A stretch of DNA of 5,694 nucleotides from DASWHX01 sp036397995 (lineage in GTDB: Bacteria > Bacteroidota > Bacteroidia > Cytophagales > Cyclobacteriaceae): contig DASWHX010000119.1 in NCBI GenBank assembly GCA_036397995.1, forward strand, positions 1-5,694, written 5' to 3'. The notes under the pieces are model-generated. The model was not told where the DNA came from. It saw only the letters and a program-made list of their open reading frames with translations, and searched no databases. This document shows, one piece after another, positions 5,663 through 5,694 of the stretch. How positions within the stretch are numbered: position 1 is the first letter of the stretch; every line of letters starts with the position of its first letter. The position numbers were made by a program, and so were the translations under genes.

Positions 5663-5694
5663 ATGAAAGAATCAATCACGATAATTTTCTTATT
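5663..5694 (+). CDS. Start of an unidentified gene, truncated by the window end
   Basis: ATG at 5663 opens a frame reading MKESITIIFL up to the last base. A lysine and a short polar stretch followed by I/F/L residues look like the beginning of a signal peptide or a first membrane helix. The preceding sequence is A/G-rich (AAAAGAAACGAAGACTCA) without a strong Shine-Dalgarno core, as is usual in this phylum. A TAnnTTTG element and a structured leader upstream support a true gene start. Ten codons are too few to name a product. Confidence 0.5.
   Translation, partial: MKESITIIFL

Noticed and set aside
1..5694. CRISPR array, tRNA or rRNA gene
   Set aside because: No regularly spaced direct repeats and no tRNA cloverleaf or rRNA core sequences were seen on either strand.

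Overview
This looks like an accessory region from a member of the Bacteroidota. Four things point that way: AT-rich DNA, weak Shine-Dalgarno signals, a TAnnTTTG-type -7 promoter element, and protein families typical of that phylum (DUF6597-type AraC regulators, DUF1761, DUF4287/DUF5655). The genus cannot be named from the sequence alone.

Layout. Positions 1-330 are a graveyard of transposons. A minus-strand scrap of an IS1182/IS5-like transposase C-terminus (1-76) lies next to a decayed Y1 (IS200/REP-associated type) transposase N-terminus on the plus strand (about 124-330) that carries several in-frame stops. An AraC-family regulator with a TTG start follows (413-1231). After a hairpin come two closely spaced genes: a small four-helix DUF1761 membrane protein (1334-1741) and a soluble DUF4287+DUF5655 protein (1753-2325). 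Positions 2326-2635 hold no gene. Positions 2636-2888 form a striking near-palindrome of about 250 bp with 35-bp terminal arms (33 of 35 paired), which could be a MITE-like element or a long hairpin RNA. Next is a full-length CPA2-type cation:proton antiporter with a C-terminal cytosolic region resembling two universal-stress-protein domains (3023-5179). Directly after its stop codon, on the opposite strand, lies what I read as the 5' part of a group II intron (about 5181-5504), with its GTGCG boundary and several domain-I-like stems but no reverse transcriptase. A leader with a promoter-like element and overlapping inverted repeats then precedes the first codons of a gene that runs off the window (5663 onward).

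How the parts may work together. The regulator could control the DUF1761-DUF5655 pair downstream, but that is inference from position only. The antiporter is most likely an independent ion or pH homeostasis gene. Mobile-element debris at both ends and the palindrome in the middle suggest that the region was assembled by repeated insertion and recombination. I do not see a clear new defence or biosynthetic system. The most unusual items are the 250-bp palindrome and the ORF-less intron fragment joined to the end of the antiporter gene.
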